From: Gammaproteobacteria bacterium
GTDB taxonomy: Bacteria > Pseudomonadota > Gammaproteobacteria > Pseudomonadales > Azotimanducaceae
Length of the DNA stretch: 64,000 nucleotides
Direction of reading: 5' to 3'
NCBI GenBank assembly: GCA_021773565.1
Contig: JAJFJZ010000008.1
Location: 62,001 to 126,000 of the forward strand
A program made the position numbers and the translations under genes. Within the stretch, counting starts at the first letter, position 1; the number at the start of each line of letters is the position of its first letter. Under the pieces are notes generated by a model. That model was not told the DNA's origin. It saw nothing but the letters and a program-made list of their open reading frames with translations, and did no database searches. Shown here piece by piece: positions 9,982 through 19,000 of this stretch.

Positions 9982-10794
9982 ATGCAATCCACACAGTTAA
10001 GTAACTATTCAGCAAAACATTTTTTATGGGAGGCCACTGAGGGCGTAGCAAGCATCACGCTAAATCGACCGGAGCGAAAAAACCCGCTTACCTTTGATTC
10101 CTACGCAGAATTGCGAGATCTTTTTCGGGCACTTGTTTATGCCGATGACATTTATTGTGTAGTGATACATGGGGCAGGAGGTAATTTCTGCTCCGGTGGT
10201 GATGTACATGAAATTATTGGCCCCCTGACAAAAATGTCAATGAAAGAGCTTATGCATTTTACGCGCATGACAGGAGATCTGGTAAAGGCGATGCGTGCAT
10301 GTCCACAACCGGTTATTAGTGCAGTTGAGGGTATTTGCGCAGGTGCTGGTGCCATAATCGCGATGAGTAGTGATCTGCGCTATGCAGCTTTTGATGCGAA
10401 GGTAGCATTTCTTTTCAATCGAGTGGGCCTGGCCGGCTGTGATATGGGCGCATGTGCCATTTTACCGCGTATCATAGGCCAGGGCCGTACCAGTGAATTG
10501 TTATATACCGGCCGAGCAATGAACGCTGAAGAAGGCGAACGCTGGGGTTTCTATAATGGTATTAGTGATGCACCGCTGGCTGATGCTGTGAAAATGGCGC
10601 AACGCATAGCCAGTGGACCCACGTTTGCGAACGGCATAACAAAAAACCAGCTACACTATGAATGGAATATGGGCGTAGACCAGGCCATTGAAGCTGAAGC
10701 ACAGGCGCAGGCTATCTGTATGCAAACTGAGGATTTTGTGCGTGCGTACGATGCATTCGTGAATAAGGAAAAACCTGTTTTCGAAGGCAACTGA
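9982..10794 (+). CDS. Crotonase-family enzyme (enoyl-CoA hydratase-like), third gene of the monooxygenase operon
   Basis: 270 residues with a crotonase fold: oxyanion-hole segment GNFCSGGDV near residue 70 and [17 protein letters not shown] near residue 120. By eye, the hydratase glutamate that lies before the ELLYTG-type motif is kept, while the other (Glu144 of rat hydratase) falls on an asparagine in [15 protein letters not shown]. The enzyme may therefore do something other than simple hydration, such as hydrolytic ring opening or isomerisation of the dearomatised CoA ester. It starts 29 bp after the SDR gene with AGGAG nearby, and ends 20 bp from a convergent acetyltransferase gene. Confidence 0.87.
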   Translation: MQSTQLSNYSAKHFLWEATEGVASITLNRPERKNPLTFDSYAELRDLFRALVYADDIYCVVIHGAGGNFCSGGDVHEIIGPLTKMSMKELMHFTRMTGDLVKAMRACPQPVISAVEGICAGAGAIIAMSSDLRYAAFDAKVAFLFNRVGLAGCDMGACAILPRIIGQGRTSELLYTGRAMNAEEGERWGFYNGISDAPLADAVKMAQRIASGPTFANGITKNQLHYEWNMGVDQAIEAEAQAQAICMQTEDFVRAYDAFVNKEKPVFEGN

Positions 10795-10814
10795 TCCATG
10801 CCCATGTATGTTGG

Positions 10815-11369
10815 TTATATAGCCTTCACCATTTTGATGACAGTGTTTATCGAGCCATTTGCAGCCTTTTCTTCCCTGCGCTCTACCTGGGCATAACCTC
10901 TTGCCAGATACAGTGGTTCACCAGGTACGGTTGAACCCAGTTCAATGGTTTTAAAGCCTGCCAGTCGCGCTGCATCTTCGCCCAGATCCAATAGCAATGT
11001 TCCAATTCCCTGACGCGTCCAATCCGGGTGGGTATACATGGCGCGTATGCGTGCAGCATCAACGTTGGGGTCGCTCAAACTGTCATCACGCCCGATAGTG
11101 TGGTCGCCACCATAAAGGGTTTTACGCTTGCCCCAACCGCCACACCCAACCAATATCTGTTTATCCTGATAGACAGTTTCGATCAAAAAATATGTTCCAT
11201 CCTCTATCAGCGTTTTGTCCACTCCCATTGTTTCCCTTGCGGCCTCTATTTCGCTCGCAGTGAGAAAATGCTTCATATTCTCAGCAATTGAAGCCTGCAT
11301 AAGTTTTCTTATTGCAGCAATATCCTTTGTTTGAGCTATACGGTGTTGAAATTTTCCTGGTGTGGTCAT
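10815..11369 (-). CDS. GNAT-family N-acetyltransferase
   Basis: 184 residues. The acetyl-CoA loop is recognisable as RQGIGTLLLDLGEDAARLAGF near residue 125, followed by a typical C-terminal strand YLARGYAQVERRE. It lies 40 bp after the GMC oxidoreductase gene on the same strand and so is probably the last gene of that operon. Its substrate is unknown; acetylation of an amino-aromatic intermediate is possible but there is no direct support. Confidence 0.82.
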   Translation of the reverse strand: MTTPGKFQHRIAQTKDIAAIRKLMQASIAENMKHFLTASEIEAARETMGVDKTLIEDGTYFLIETVYQDKQILVGCGGWGKRKTLYGGDHTIGRDDSLSDPNVDAARIRAMYTHPDWTRQGIGTLLLDLGEDAARLAGFKTIELGSTVPGEPLYLARGYAQVERREEKAANGSINTVIKMVKAI

Positions 11370-11409
11370 ATTGATATTCGGGGTTTAAGCAATGGGCCGG
11401 GTAAGCAGT

Positions 11410-12978
11410 TTATGCGGCGCGTAGCAAATGTTCTACGCTACGCAGCGCAAGTGCGTGGATGGTGAAAGTTGGATTAACCGCTCCACTACTCGGGAAAACC
11501 CCGGGGCCTACGACATAGAGATTTTCCAGTCCGTGGCAGCGACCGTAACTGTCTGTGACCGAATTTTCAGGATTGGTGCCCATTATCGTTCCACCCATCA
11601 GGTGCATACCAAAACGGGCGCCTTGCCAGGCTTCAACCGCACCAGCCGCCTTGAATACATCCAGGCCTTCCGCTACAGCAAGCCTGTTCATAGCATCGCC
11701 TTCCGGTCCCACATTGTGGATTGTGTGCGCCAGGGGCACATTGTAAATATCCAGGGTTTTGCTGAGGGATATACGATTTTCGAACCGTGCAACATCCTCT
11801 CCAACATTTACCATGTTGGCCATGTGTTTAGCCGCCCTGTGCATAAAGGGCGCTAGTGCAGCGCCATAAATATCGGGGCGTGTATTCACCATACCCAATA
11901 AATCGTTGGGTTTGAGCGCACTGGCTATGAGCCATTGCCACGATCCGAATGCACCATTTTTATTTTGCTTGTTTGCGTAATTGTCCTGATTAATAAGTTG
12001 GCCACCGGTTGGTCCAAGATGCGGGCTGGTTTCTTGCTCGAATAATCCATAGATTGAGGCTGAGGGGTGGGTCATCAGATAACGCCCGACAAGGCCGTGC
12101 TGGTTTGCCAGACCATCCGGGAATTTGTCGGTGCCGGATGCAAGTAGCAAGCGGGCATTTTGCACGGCGAACGCGGCAAGCACGACGGTGTCGGCAAGCA
12201 CCTTACAGATAGTTCCGTTTCGAGTTACATATTCAACACCGCAAACCTTATTCCCTGATTTGTTGTGCAGTACTTTTGTAACAGTTGCCTTGTGGCGAAT
12301 CTCACATCCGGCCTTCAATGCCTGTGGCAAATAGGTAACAAGAGGATTGGCGAGCGCCCCTGTGGGGCAACCTGCTTCACACCAACCGTCAAACAGGCAG
12401 GCAGGGCGGTTTTCTCCGGGTACGCTGTTTATTGCCAGCGGTATTGGTGCGGTTGACATACCAAGTTTTGAAAAACCCCGGGCGATGGTTTTCCCCTGGG
12501 GGAACACGGGAAGTGCCGGCATGGAGTAGGCCTCACCAGGCGGTCTCCAGGTTTCCTGGTTGGCATCCCCGCTTAAACCTATCTCCCTTTGAATACGATC
12601 ATAGTAGGGTTGGAGTTCGGTGTACTCGAATGGCCAGTCCAGTCCCAGACCGTAAGTTTCCTGTATTTTAAAATCATTGGCATGCAGGCGTGGCCAGACT
12701 GCGAAATGGTGTAAGGCGCTACCCCCGGTACCGTAACCGGCGTTAAAGGTGTGGCCTATCTTCAGGTTTCCTTCTTCCTCTACATGTGATCCAGCCCACT
12801 TGAGTTTGCGTGCCCAGATCTGGGAGCTGTACAGGTCCTCAAGCTTGCGCTCTGGGCCAGCTTCCAGAATCAGGACGTTGCGTCCTGCCGTGGCGGCCTT
12901 CGCAGCGACCAGACAGCCTGAAGCACCTGCGCCAACAATGAGCATGTCCACTTTCTGTAAATTTAATATTTTTTGCAC
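11410..12978 (-). CDS. GMC-family FAD oxidoreductase (large subunit of a gluconate-dehydrogenase-like enzyme)
   Basis: 522 residues with the FAD dinucleotide motif VDMLIVGAGASGCLVA near the N-terminus and the C-terminal GMC signature around GPGVFPSSGAVNPTFTIHALAL. The His in GARFGMHLMGG fits the active-site region. It starts at a GTG three bases after the stop of a gluconate 2-dehydrogenase subunit-3-like gene. This pairing is standard for membrane-bound alcohol or sugar dehydrogenases, where the small Tat-exported subunit carries the flavoprotein to the periplasm and electrons go to a cytochrome or quinone. No cytochrome gene is adjacent. It is likely induced with the upstream flavin monooxygenase and TonB receptor. 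Confidence 0.9.
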   Translation of the reverse strand: MQKILNLQKVDMLIVGAGASGCLVAAKAATAGRNVLILEAGPERKLEDLYSSQIWARKLKWAGSHVEEEGNLKIGHTFNAGYGTGGSALHHFAVWPRLHANDFKIQETYGLGLDWPFEYTELQPYYDRIQREIGLSGDANQETWRPPGEAYSMPALPVFPQGKTIARGFSKLGMSTAPIPLAINSVPGENRPACLFDGWCEAGCPTGALANPLVTYLPQALKAGCEIRHKATVTKVLHNKSGNKVCGVEYVTRNGTICKVLADTVVLAAFAVQNARLLLASGTDKFPDGLANQHGLVGRYLMTHPSASIYGLFEQETSPHLGPTGGQLINQDNYANKQNKNGAFGSWQWLIASALKPNDLLGMVNTRPDIYGAALAPFMHRAAKHMANMVNVGEDVARFENRISLSKTLDIYNVPLAHTIHNVGPEGDAMNRLAVAEGLDVFKAAGAVEAWQGARFGMHLMGGTIMGTNPENSVTDSYGRCHGLENLYVVGPGVFPSSGAVNPTFTIHALALRSVEHLLRAA

Positions 12979-12981
12979 AGT

Positions 12982-13536
12982 CTACCAGCTGCTTTCAGGG
13001 GTGATGTGCGCCGAATACGGGATACCTATCCCGGCAAATCCTTCTTCTGTACCGTAGACCAGGTCAGCCGCGTCCGAGCGCAGCACAAAAAAGAAAAACG
13101 ATGCCGGTGCGCCTTTCCAAGATGAAACTTTGTCGTTGGCCATGTCGTCGAGCAAAATTGCAGTATCGCGCGCTTCCAGCTCGGCCCAGTGTTTACCGAA
13201 GCGTCCTAAGGCAAGGTTTTGGGCATTTTTGAGTCCTGTTTGATAGAAGTCGGGGAACGCCTGGTTGGGAAGCCCCAAATATTTGATCATCAACAGACAG
13301 TCTTCGACAGTCTGCGCTAGATGGTAATCCAGATAGTGACAGATACCGGCTTTTTGAGCGCCTGGCACAATAGCATTTGCAAGCGCCTCAAGTGTAGATG
13401 CTTCTGTTTGCGAAAATACCTGAAGTGCAATTTCCTGGGCGCGGGCTTCTGCAGGTGTTATCAGTACGTGGGCACCTCCCACAAAGCAGGATAGTGCCAC
13501 GCCCGATTGTTTTATAAAGGTGCGTCTGGAATTCAT
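12982..13536 (-). CDS. Gluconate 2-dehydrogenase subunit 3 family protein, Tat-exported
   Basis: 184 residues. The N-terminus NSRRTFIKQSGVALSCFVGG carries a twin-arginine signal (SRRTFIK) and a hydrophobic stretch ending near AEA. The rest matches the small subunit of GMC-type dehydrogenases (ETEASTLEALANAIVPG and a C-terminal WGARS-like segment replaced here by a shorter end). It is encoded immediately before the GMC subunit, which lacks its own signal and would be carried out with it. The pair should act in the periplasm, perhaps oxidising an alcohol side chain of the substrate brought in by the neighbouring TonB receptor. Confidence 0.86.
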   Translation of the reverse strand: MNSRRTFIKQSGVALSCFVGGAHVLITPAEARAQEIALQVFSQTEASTLEALANAIVPGAQKAGICHYLDYHLAQTVEDCLLMIKYLGLPNQAFPDFYQTGLKNAQNLALGRFGKHWAELEARDTAILLDDMANDKVSSWKGAPASFFFFVLRSDAADLVYGTEEGFAGIGIPYSAHITPESSW

Positions 13537-13578
13537 ATTAAAATACGCGCCTGTATTGTGAGTACTTTACTCCGATTG

Positions 13579-16008
13579 CTAGAAATCCCGTCTTAATCCT
13601 ATGCTCCAGTATCGTGGTGCGCGGTAGGAAACCTCGTTACATCCGCACAAGGTTGCCAGGTCGAAGCCCTGTATTCCAGCACGCTCGTCAGACAGGTTTC
13701 TGCCCGAGAGGGTGGCGGTCCATTTCTCATCGCTACTGGCCCAGCTGAGTTGTGCGTTAAACATCGTATAACTATCGAACTTATCAGCGTCAAAGTTTCT
13801 CAAATTATAGAAGTAGGAATCGGAGTAGGAGATATCACCCTGCACCGCCATGGTTCCCCCCATCGCGTTCCACGAGTAGCGAACTATGCCTGTGAGTTGC
13901 AGTTCAGGTGCGTAGGTGGGTTTTACGTCGCGCGGTGGCAGGGGTGAGCCATTACGCAACAACAGGTCTTTCACCTTGGCGTCAAATACAGAACCTGTAA
14001 GTAATAAATCCAGACCCTCTACCGGGGTAGTTTGTAACTCAAACTCCACGCCGATGTTGGTGGCGTCTGAATTAATAACAACACCACCCACCCCGACGAA
14101 GAGGAATGCCTGGTAGTCTTCATAGTCATAATAGAAGGCAGAAGCATTCAGGCGCGTACGGCCGTCATTAAATGTGGCTTTAAAACCGATTTCATATGCA
14201 GTCAGAATTTCTTCATCATAGGGAATTGAAGGGTTTCCTCCGGCTCCCAGAAAGGCACCCAGCAAAGGCGCGTTAAAGCTACCCGCTTTTACGCCACGGT
14301 TGATGCCTGCATAAAACAGGGTGCTGTCGTTAGGGCGCCAGTCCATCTGAATTTTTCCAGCATACAAGGTATCTCCGGTTTTGGTGTCGAACAGGAAGGG
14401 CGAACCGGCACCAAAGGCATTTGGAATGAAGTCGCCCTGATTGACACTAAAGTTATCAAAAGACGGAAATATACCAATACCCATATCGTAATCTTTTTCT
14501 TCACGAATGATACGCAATCCGCCGGTAACGCTGAGCTGTTCACTCAAGGCATAATCTATCTGCCCAAATAAACTGTAGGAGTCTGTTTTGAGCGTGGCCA
14601 CCACGCCAATATCAACAGGTGCAAACGGGGGGCTACCTGCAATACTGTTTGCGGGGGCTTTTAGCCCATTGTCTGAATCGGTATCGATACTGAGATAGAA
14701 AAATCCGGCTACCCAATGGGCATTTCCGGTCTCACCACTCAAGCGAAACTCCTGGGTGAAACTCTGGGCATCCACGCCAGCATAGTTCGCCAACTGGTTG
14801 GCTGGTGCAGAGTCCACGTCGATGAACAATAGTTTGTCGTAATCCTTAAAATCGGTAACGGATGTAAAGAGCGCACCGTTTTCGAGCTCGTATTCAAGGC
14901 GCACATTAACGCCCTTGGTCTCGGTTTCACCCTGGTCTTTAAATGCAAAGTCGCTCGAGAAAGTAAAGTCGTCACCATCCGGATCCAGATACCCGAAGAA
15001 GTCGCCGCCCGGTGCAAGCCTGCCTGGCAGCCCGATTCCAGCGCCCGGAAAAAAACCGTCTCCGTCAATTGCGTCTCCGCCGCCATCCCCGCCGGCGGTA
15101 TCAATAGATATTCTGGTTTCTCCGGGGGGCGTGTCTATTACGTTTACCAGCTCTCCGTTGGTTACTACGCCGATCGTAGATTTGGATTGATAAGGTCCTG
15201 TGGACAGATCACTTTTTGCATAATTCAGGGATACATTTATGGATAGCGCATCCGATGGCTGAAAGGCGAGTGTACCGCGAACGGCTTTGGTGTCATCGTC
15301 ACCCAGATCTGCGCCGGCGCCGTTTCCCGGAGAACCCAGAAATGCTGCATCCGGATAAAGGTTTTTCAGGTAGCCGTCCTGATTGTTGTAACGAAATGCC
15401 AGGCGACCGGCAACCTTGTCACTCATAGGCCCGCCAAAGGCACCTTCTACAGTATAGGAGTTGGCATCTGCCGGTGTGTCAAAAGTACCAAACTGCACGT
15501 CCAGGTATCCTGAATTTTCCTCAAAACTGGGCTTGTTTGATATGTAATGCACCAGACCACCCGTTGCGTTGCGTCCAAAGAGCGTGCCTTGTGGGCCTTT
15601 CAGAATTTCCACACGCTGAATATCAAAAACAGCAAAGGTTTGCGCCTGTGCTATGGCCAGGTATCCCTCATCCAGATAGACAGCATTTGGAGCTTCTATG
15701 ATGTCGTTGAAATCGTTCTGGGTAACACCACGAATAGAAAACTGGGTGTTTTGTCCCGCAAGGTTTCCACTAATGTGCACCCCCGGACTAAAGGCGGCAA
15801 TGTCTATGCTTTGAGTCACCCCAAGAGCTTTCATCTGATCACCACTAAATGCCGTGATGGCGATTGGTACGTCCTGAAGGTTTTGTTCGCGCTTTTGGGC
15901 GGTGACTACTATTTCTTCGATGATGCTTTCTGCGATCACTGATTGCCAGCTTGGAAAGCAAGCCAACAGGAGCAAAGAAAGTATAAGATTGTTTGCTATG
16001 CGCTGCAT
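13579..16008 (-). CDS. TonB-dependent outer-membrane receptor
   Basis: 809 residues from an ATG with GGAG six bases upstream (the frame opens seven codons earlier). A signal peptide is followed by the TonB box IEEIVVTAQKREQ, a plug domain with SIRGV and VEILKGPQGTLFGRNATGG, and a long beta-barrel that ends in the expected terminal phenylalanine. This lineage of receptors imports organic ligands, often aromatic or steroid-like, rather than only siderophores. It lies between the flavin monooxygenase and the GMC pair on one strand with gaps of 49 and 42 bp, downstream of a MarR-type operator, so it probably imports the compound degraded by the regulon. Confidence 0.93.
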   Translation of the reverse strand: MQRIANNLILSLLLLACFPSWQSVIAESIIEEIVVTAQKREQNLQDVPIAITAFSGDQMKALGVTQSIDIAAFSPGVHISGNLAGQNTQFSIRGVTQNDFNDIIEAPNAVYLDEGYLAIAQAQTFAVFDIQRVEILKGPQGTLFGRNATGGLVHYISNKPSFEENSGYLDVQFGTFDTPADANSYTVEGAFGGPMSDKVAGRLAFRYNNQDGYLKNLYPDAAFLGSPGNGAGADLGDDDTKAVRGTLAFQPSDALSINVSLNYAKSDLSTGPYQSKSTIGVVTNGELVNVIDTPPGETRISIDTAGGDGGGDAIDGDGFFPGAGIGLPGRLAPGGDFFGYLDPDGDDFTFSSDFAFKDQGETETKGVNVRLEYELENGALFTSVTDFKDYDKLLFIDVDSAPANQLANYAGVDAQSFTQEFRLSGETGNAHWVAGFFYLSIDTDSDNGLKAPANSIAGSPPFAPVDIGVVATLKTDSYSLFGQIDYALSEQLSVTGGLRIIREEKDYDMGIGIFPSFDNFSVNQGDFIPNAFGAGSPFLFDTKTGDTLYAGKIQMDWRPNDSTLFYAGINRGVKAGSFNAPLLGAFLGAGGNPSIPYDEEILTAYEIGFKATFNDGRTRLNASAFYYDYEDYQAFLFVGVGGVVINSDATNIGVEFELQTTPVEGLDLLLTGSVFDAKVKDLLLRNGSPLPPRDVKPTYAPELQLTGIVRYSWNAMGGTMAVQGDISYSDSYFYNLRNFDADKFDSYTMFNAQLSWASSDEKWTATLSGRNLSDERAGIQGFDLATLCGCNEVSYRAPRYWSIGLRRDF

Positions 16009-16057
16009 GAGGTTCTCCAGTTGTTTCAATTTGCGTATCTTGTTGTCTGTCTCTTTT

Positions 16058-17170
16058 CTAATTTTTGTTTCTTAAGCCCTTCTTTTCAAGACGGGGAATT
16101 ACTTCGTCGCGAAAATAGGGAAATTCTTTCACGTAATCGACAAAAGCAAGGGTCGTGCCCTTTAAACCGGTATGACTTAGCTTTTCTAACTGATCTGCAA
16201 TGTGGTCGGGAGTTCCAACCAGCGGAAAGGCCCCATGCCCTGCTGCAAAACGATCACGAAAATTTGCCAGTGCTTCCGGGGTAAACGACTGAGCGTGCAT
16301 ACCTTGTAGCTTCATAAGGTAATCCACCGCCTCCCAATCCGCATTCTGGTTAGCATAATAATCAAGATATTCCTCGGCTTCTTTTTGGGTCGGCCTGCAA
16401 ACTACCGCACTGATTGTGAATACGCCTATCTCGCGTTTCACGGTTTGCGCCTGGCGGTTTAGATCATTCACCGTTTCTGTTGCCTGGTCAAAGTCGAAGA
16501 CGGGTGTTAGTAGAAAATCTGCATTGCGGGTTGCAAAGGCGCGGCCCTGTTGCGAGGCTGCTGCGTTGAGAATGGGTACTCTGGATTGCACCGGCCGCGG
16601 GTTGCCATATACGCCGGTACCTTGAAAATACTTCCCGTTCCAGTCGAAAGCCCTTTTTTCTTTCCAGAGCTTCTGTACATATTCAAACCATTCCTGCGCG
16701 CGTTCATAACGCTCATCATGCGCTTCGGGCAACGCAACACCAAAGGCGTCATATTCGGGTTTATTCCAACCGGCAACCACGTTTAAGCCCAGGCGCCCTT
16801 TACCGAGCTGGTCTATGGTTGCGAGTTGTTTTGCACTGACAATCGGATGGTTAAAGGCGGTGTGAACGGTTGCAAAAACATGTATATCTTTTGAGTGGGC
16901 TAATAATCCTGCCGCCCAGGTGATGGTTTCGAGCACGCTTCCATGAAAATCAGTTTCACCGCCGTAGCCTATCCATCGGGCAATGGGCAGCATAAATTCG
17001 AGTCCCGCCGCATCACACATTTGCACCAGTTCGATATTGTTTTCCCAGGAGTTGTCCCATCTTTCGGGTATTTTGGTAACCGCCATCCCACTGGAGCAGT
17101 TTGGGGAAAATATCCCCAGCTTAAGTCTGTTTTGACCGGTCATTCTGCAGGAGTTTTCAGTGTGGGCCAT
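16058..17170 (-). CDS. Luciferase-like FMN-dependent monooxygenase, RutA-like
   Basis: 370 residues, TIM-barrel class of the bacterial luciferase family. The patterns LKLGIFSPN, GGETDFHGSVLETITWAAGL, RLGLNVVAGWNKPEYDAFG and LNAAASQQGRAFA match pyrimidine monooxygenase RutA and relatives, which use reduced FMN and O2 to open N-heterocycles or oxidise C-S and C-N bonds. The operator ACTTTA-GACT-TAAAAT sits four bases upstream of the chosen ATG, so binding would block initiation. A second ATG nine codons in is an alternative. It heads an apparent operon with the TonB receptor and the GMC dehydrogenase. No dedicated flavin reductase is adjacent. Attack on an indole-type ring or its amide is my inference. 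Confidence 0.88.
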   Translation of the reverse strand: MAHTENSCRMTGQNRLKLGIFSPNCSSGMAVTKIPERWDNSWENNIELVQMCDAAGLEFMLPIARWIGYGGETDFHGSVLETITWAAGLLAHSKDIHVFATVHTAFNHPIVSAKQLATIDQLGKGRLGLNVVAGWNKPEYDAFGVALPEAHDERYERAQEWFEYVQKLWKEKRAFDWNGKYFQGTGVYGNPRPVQSRVPILNAAASQQGRAFATRNADFLLTPVFDFDQATETVNDLNRQAQTVKREIGVFTISAVVCRPTQKEAEEYLDYYANQNADWEAVDYLMKLQGMHAQSFTPEALANFRDRFAAGHGAFPLVGTPDHIADQLEKLSHTGLKGTTLAFVDYVKEFPYFRDEVIPRLEKKGLRNKN

Positions 17171-17173
17171 AAT

Positions 17174-17189
17174 ACTTTAGACTTAAAAT
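17174..17189. promoter_or_regulatory. Putative MarR operator O3 (ACTTTA-GACT-TAAAAT)
   Basis: Five of six arm positions are symmetric. It lies in the 70-bp gap between the minus-strand flavin monooxygenase and the plus-strand MFS gene, immediately upstream of the former, so it could control both. Confidence 0.65.
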
Positions 17190-17240
17190 GATGGCCTGAT
17201 ATTAAGCACAGTTGAGTCGCAGTTCAAGTTCTTTAAATTT

Positions 17241-18434
17241 GTGCTGTCCAGTAATAATGGCTTAGTCTTCCATCTCCGGCGAGCAGGGATACAAGTAATT
17301 AAAAATTCACCATCGATTTTCAAGCAGCCGGGACTGTTGTTGGCCGGTGCGGCTGCCTTTAGCATGTCAACTCTCTTTAGTGCCATGAAGCCCGTATTAT
17401 TAACACGCTTCGTTGAAGAAACGGGGTCTGGTGAATCCCTGGCGGGCCTCGTGGTGGCTATGCCTTTTGCAGGTATTGCAGCTGCCTCATTGATTTTGAA
17501 ACCACTATTGCCCTTCTTCAGCCTGCGCCAGTTTGTGGTGCTGTTTGGTGGCTTGCTGGTATTGGTAGAACTGTTTAGTGCCTTCTATTTTATGTTTCAG
17601 CTCCCATTGTTGATGGCGCAGTTTGCGGGTGGGATAGCGGTCGGTGTGCTGATGGGAGCAACCTCCAGAATTATAGCCACCAGCCAAACCCCGAACCAGA
17701 TATTCGGCTTTGTGGATATGAGCGCAGTTTTATTGATGTCATTTATGCTTGCTGGCGTTGGTGCAGCGGTAGGGTTGTACGGCCTGCAGGGTGGCTATTT
17801 GTTTGCCGCGTTAACTGCGCTCGTCTATACCTTACTGATGCTTCCGTATCACGGACCTGCCGCAACAACGCCTGAGACCCGAATAGTGCTTACACCCCTG
17901 AAGCCCGGACTACGTCCCATCGCCGTAATTCTTATGGGGGTGCTCTTTGTTACCAGCAGTGGAATGGGTTTTGCCTTCCTGTTCACGATTGCGCTAAATC
18001 TGGGTATGGGGTATTCCTCGGCCGGATCATTTATTGGCGGTCTTGTCCTGGTCTCGGCTCTGGCTTGCCAGCTGGGTGGTTGGTGTGGAGGTCGCTTTGG
18101 TCCCTTGCGTCCCCTTGCTTTTGCTTTTGTTACCTGCGCTGTTGGGTGGTGGTTGGCAATTAATGCCCAATCCCAGGTTGTTTTTATGCTGGCCCTGGTA
18201 CCGGCAATTTTCTCCCTGCAGTTCAACTTCCCTATTTTGTTGGCCCTATCGGGGTCGTTGGATGATGAGGGGCAATGGGCTGCAATCGCAACGCCACTTA
18301 TTACCAGTGGCTTTGCGTGGGCAGCAATTGTGGCTGGATTTGTTGTTAGCCACTGGGATGTTGCGGCATTGGCCACAGCTACTGTTGGGGGAATGATAGT
18401 GTGTCTGTTACTGCTTGTTCCGTCTCGAGTTTAG
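17241..18434 (+). CDS. Major facilitator superfamily transporter
   Basis: 397 residues with about twelve hydrophobic segments and short loops; the family subtype is not clear. The annotated GTG start is uncertain: no good ribosome-binding site precedes it, and the first 35 residues are polar before the first helix (QPGLLLAGAAAFSMSTLF). It is divergent from the flavin monooxygenase across the O3 operator and ends eight bases from the convergent Rid gene, so it is probably part of the MarR regulon and either imports the substrate or exports a toxic intermediate. Confidence 0.8.
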   Translation: MLSSNNGLVFHLRRAGIQVIKNSPSIFKQPGLLLAGAAAFSMSTLFSAMKPVLLTRFVEETGSGESLAGLVVAMPFAGIAAASLILKPLLPFFSLRQFVVLFGGLLVLVELFSAFYFMFQLPLLMAQFAGGIAVGVLMGATSRIIATSQTPNQIFGFVDMSAVLLMSFMLAGVGAAVGLYGLQGGYLFAALTALVYTLLMLPYHGPAATTPETRIVLTPLKPGLRPIAVILMGVLFVTSSGMGFAFLFTIALNLGMGYSSAGSFIGGLVLVSALACQLGGWCGGRFGPLRPLAFAFVTCAVGWWLAINAQSQVVFMLALVPAIFSLQFNFPILLALSGSLDDEGQWAAIATPLITSGFAWAAIVAGFVVSHWDVAALATATVGGMIVCLLLLVPSRV

Positions 18435-18442
18435 GACAGTCC

Positions 18443-18835
18443 TTATAACACTGCGGTTACCTCTATCTCCACTTTCGCACGATCTTCAATCAGTGCCACT
18501 ACCTGAACGACGCTCATTGCCGGAAAATTTCTGCCCATTACCGAGCGATAAGCCACACCCATAGCGGCTACATTGTCGACATATTCCTGTTTATTGGTTA
18601 CATACCATGTCATACGAACAATATGTTCGGGACCCGCTCCCGCTTCTGCAAGCACAATAATAATATTGGCAAGGGTCTGCTTCACCTGGTCTACAAAATC
18701 GTCGCTTTCGAATACGCATTGATCATTCCAGCCAATCTGGCCACCGACAAATATCTGCTCACCTGGTTTAGCAAGAATACCGTTTGCATATCCTTTGGGC
18801 TTTAGCCACCCTTGGGGGAACAGGGTTTGGTGCAT
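18443..18835 (-). CDS. Rid (YjgF/YER057c/UK114) family protein
   Basis: 130 residues from the second ATG of the frame, chosen because GGAG lies just upstream of it; an ATG five codons earlier has no such site. The fold is clear from the FVGGQIGWN strand, the QTLANIIIVLAEAGAG helix and the VEIEVTAVL end. Canonical RidA deaminates reactive enamines and imines through an arginine in a PAR motif; here the corresponding segment is FPAMSVVQV, with methionine, so it is outside the RidA subgroup proper. It sits on the opposite side of the 36-bp palindrome from the cyclase operon. A role in resolving the enamine made by the anthraniloyl-CoA enzyme is attractive but weakened by the missing arginine. 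Confidence 0.88.
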   Translation of the reverse strand: MHQTLFPQGWLKPKGYANGILAKPGEQIFVGGQIGWNDQCVFESDDFVDQVKQTLANIIIVLAEAGAGPEHIVRMTWYVTNKQEYVDNVAAMGVAYRSVMGRNFPAMSVVQVVALIEDRAKVEIEVTAVL

Positions 18836-18867
18836 TCGCTTCTCCAGCATAGTGTGAGGGGAGGATA

Positions 18868-18903
18868 GCTAGATTATATTTTAGGCTTAAAATATAATCT
18901 AGC
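18868..18903. promoter_or_regulatory. Perfect 36-bp palindrome containing MarR operator O4
   Basis: Two exact 16-base arms flank the centre GGCT. The inner 16 bp (18878-18893) are ATTTTA-GGCT-TAAAAT, the regulon operator. It lies between the divergent Rid and cyclase genes, 32 bp upstream of the Rid ATG and 97 bp upstream of the cyclase ATG. The extra outer symmetry (GCTAGATTAT) exceeds what one MarR dimer usually needs. A hairpin in RNA is also possible, but there is no T-run that would make it a simple terminator. Confidence 0.85.
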
Positions 18904-19000
18904 CTTTAGTGAAAGGCATTGCGGATATGCGGGCTGGTTGCATGGATCGCGAATATATTGCAAATACAAGGGCTACGAAGGGCAAAAATGGGAGAGGGGT

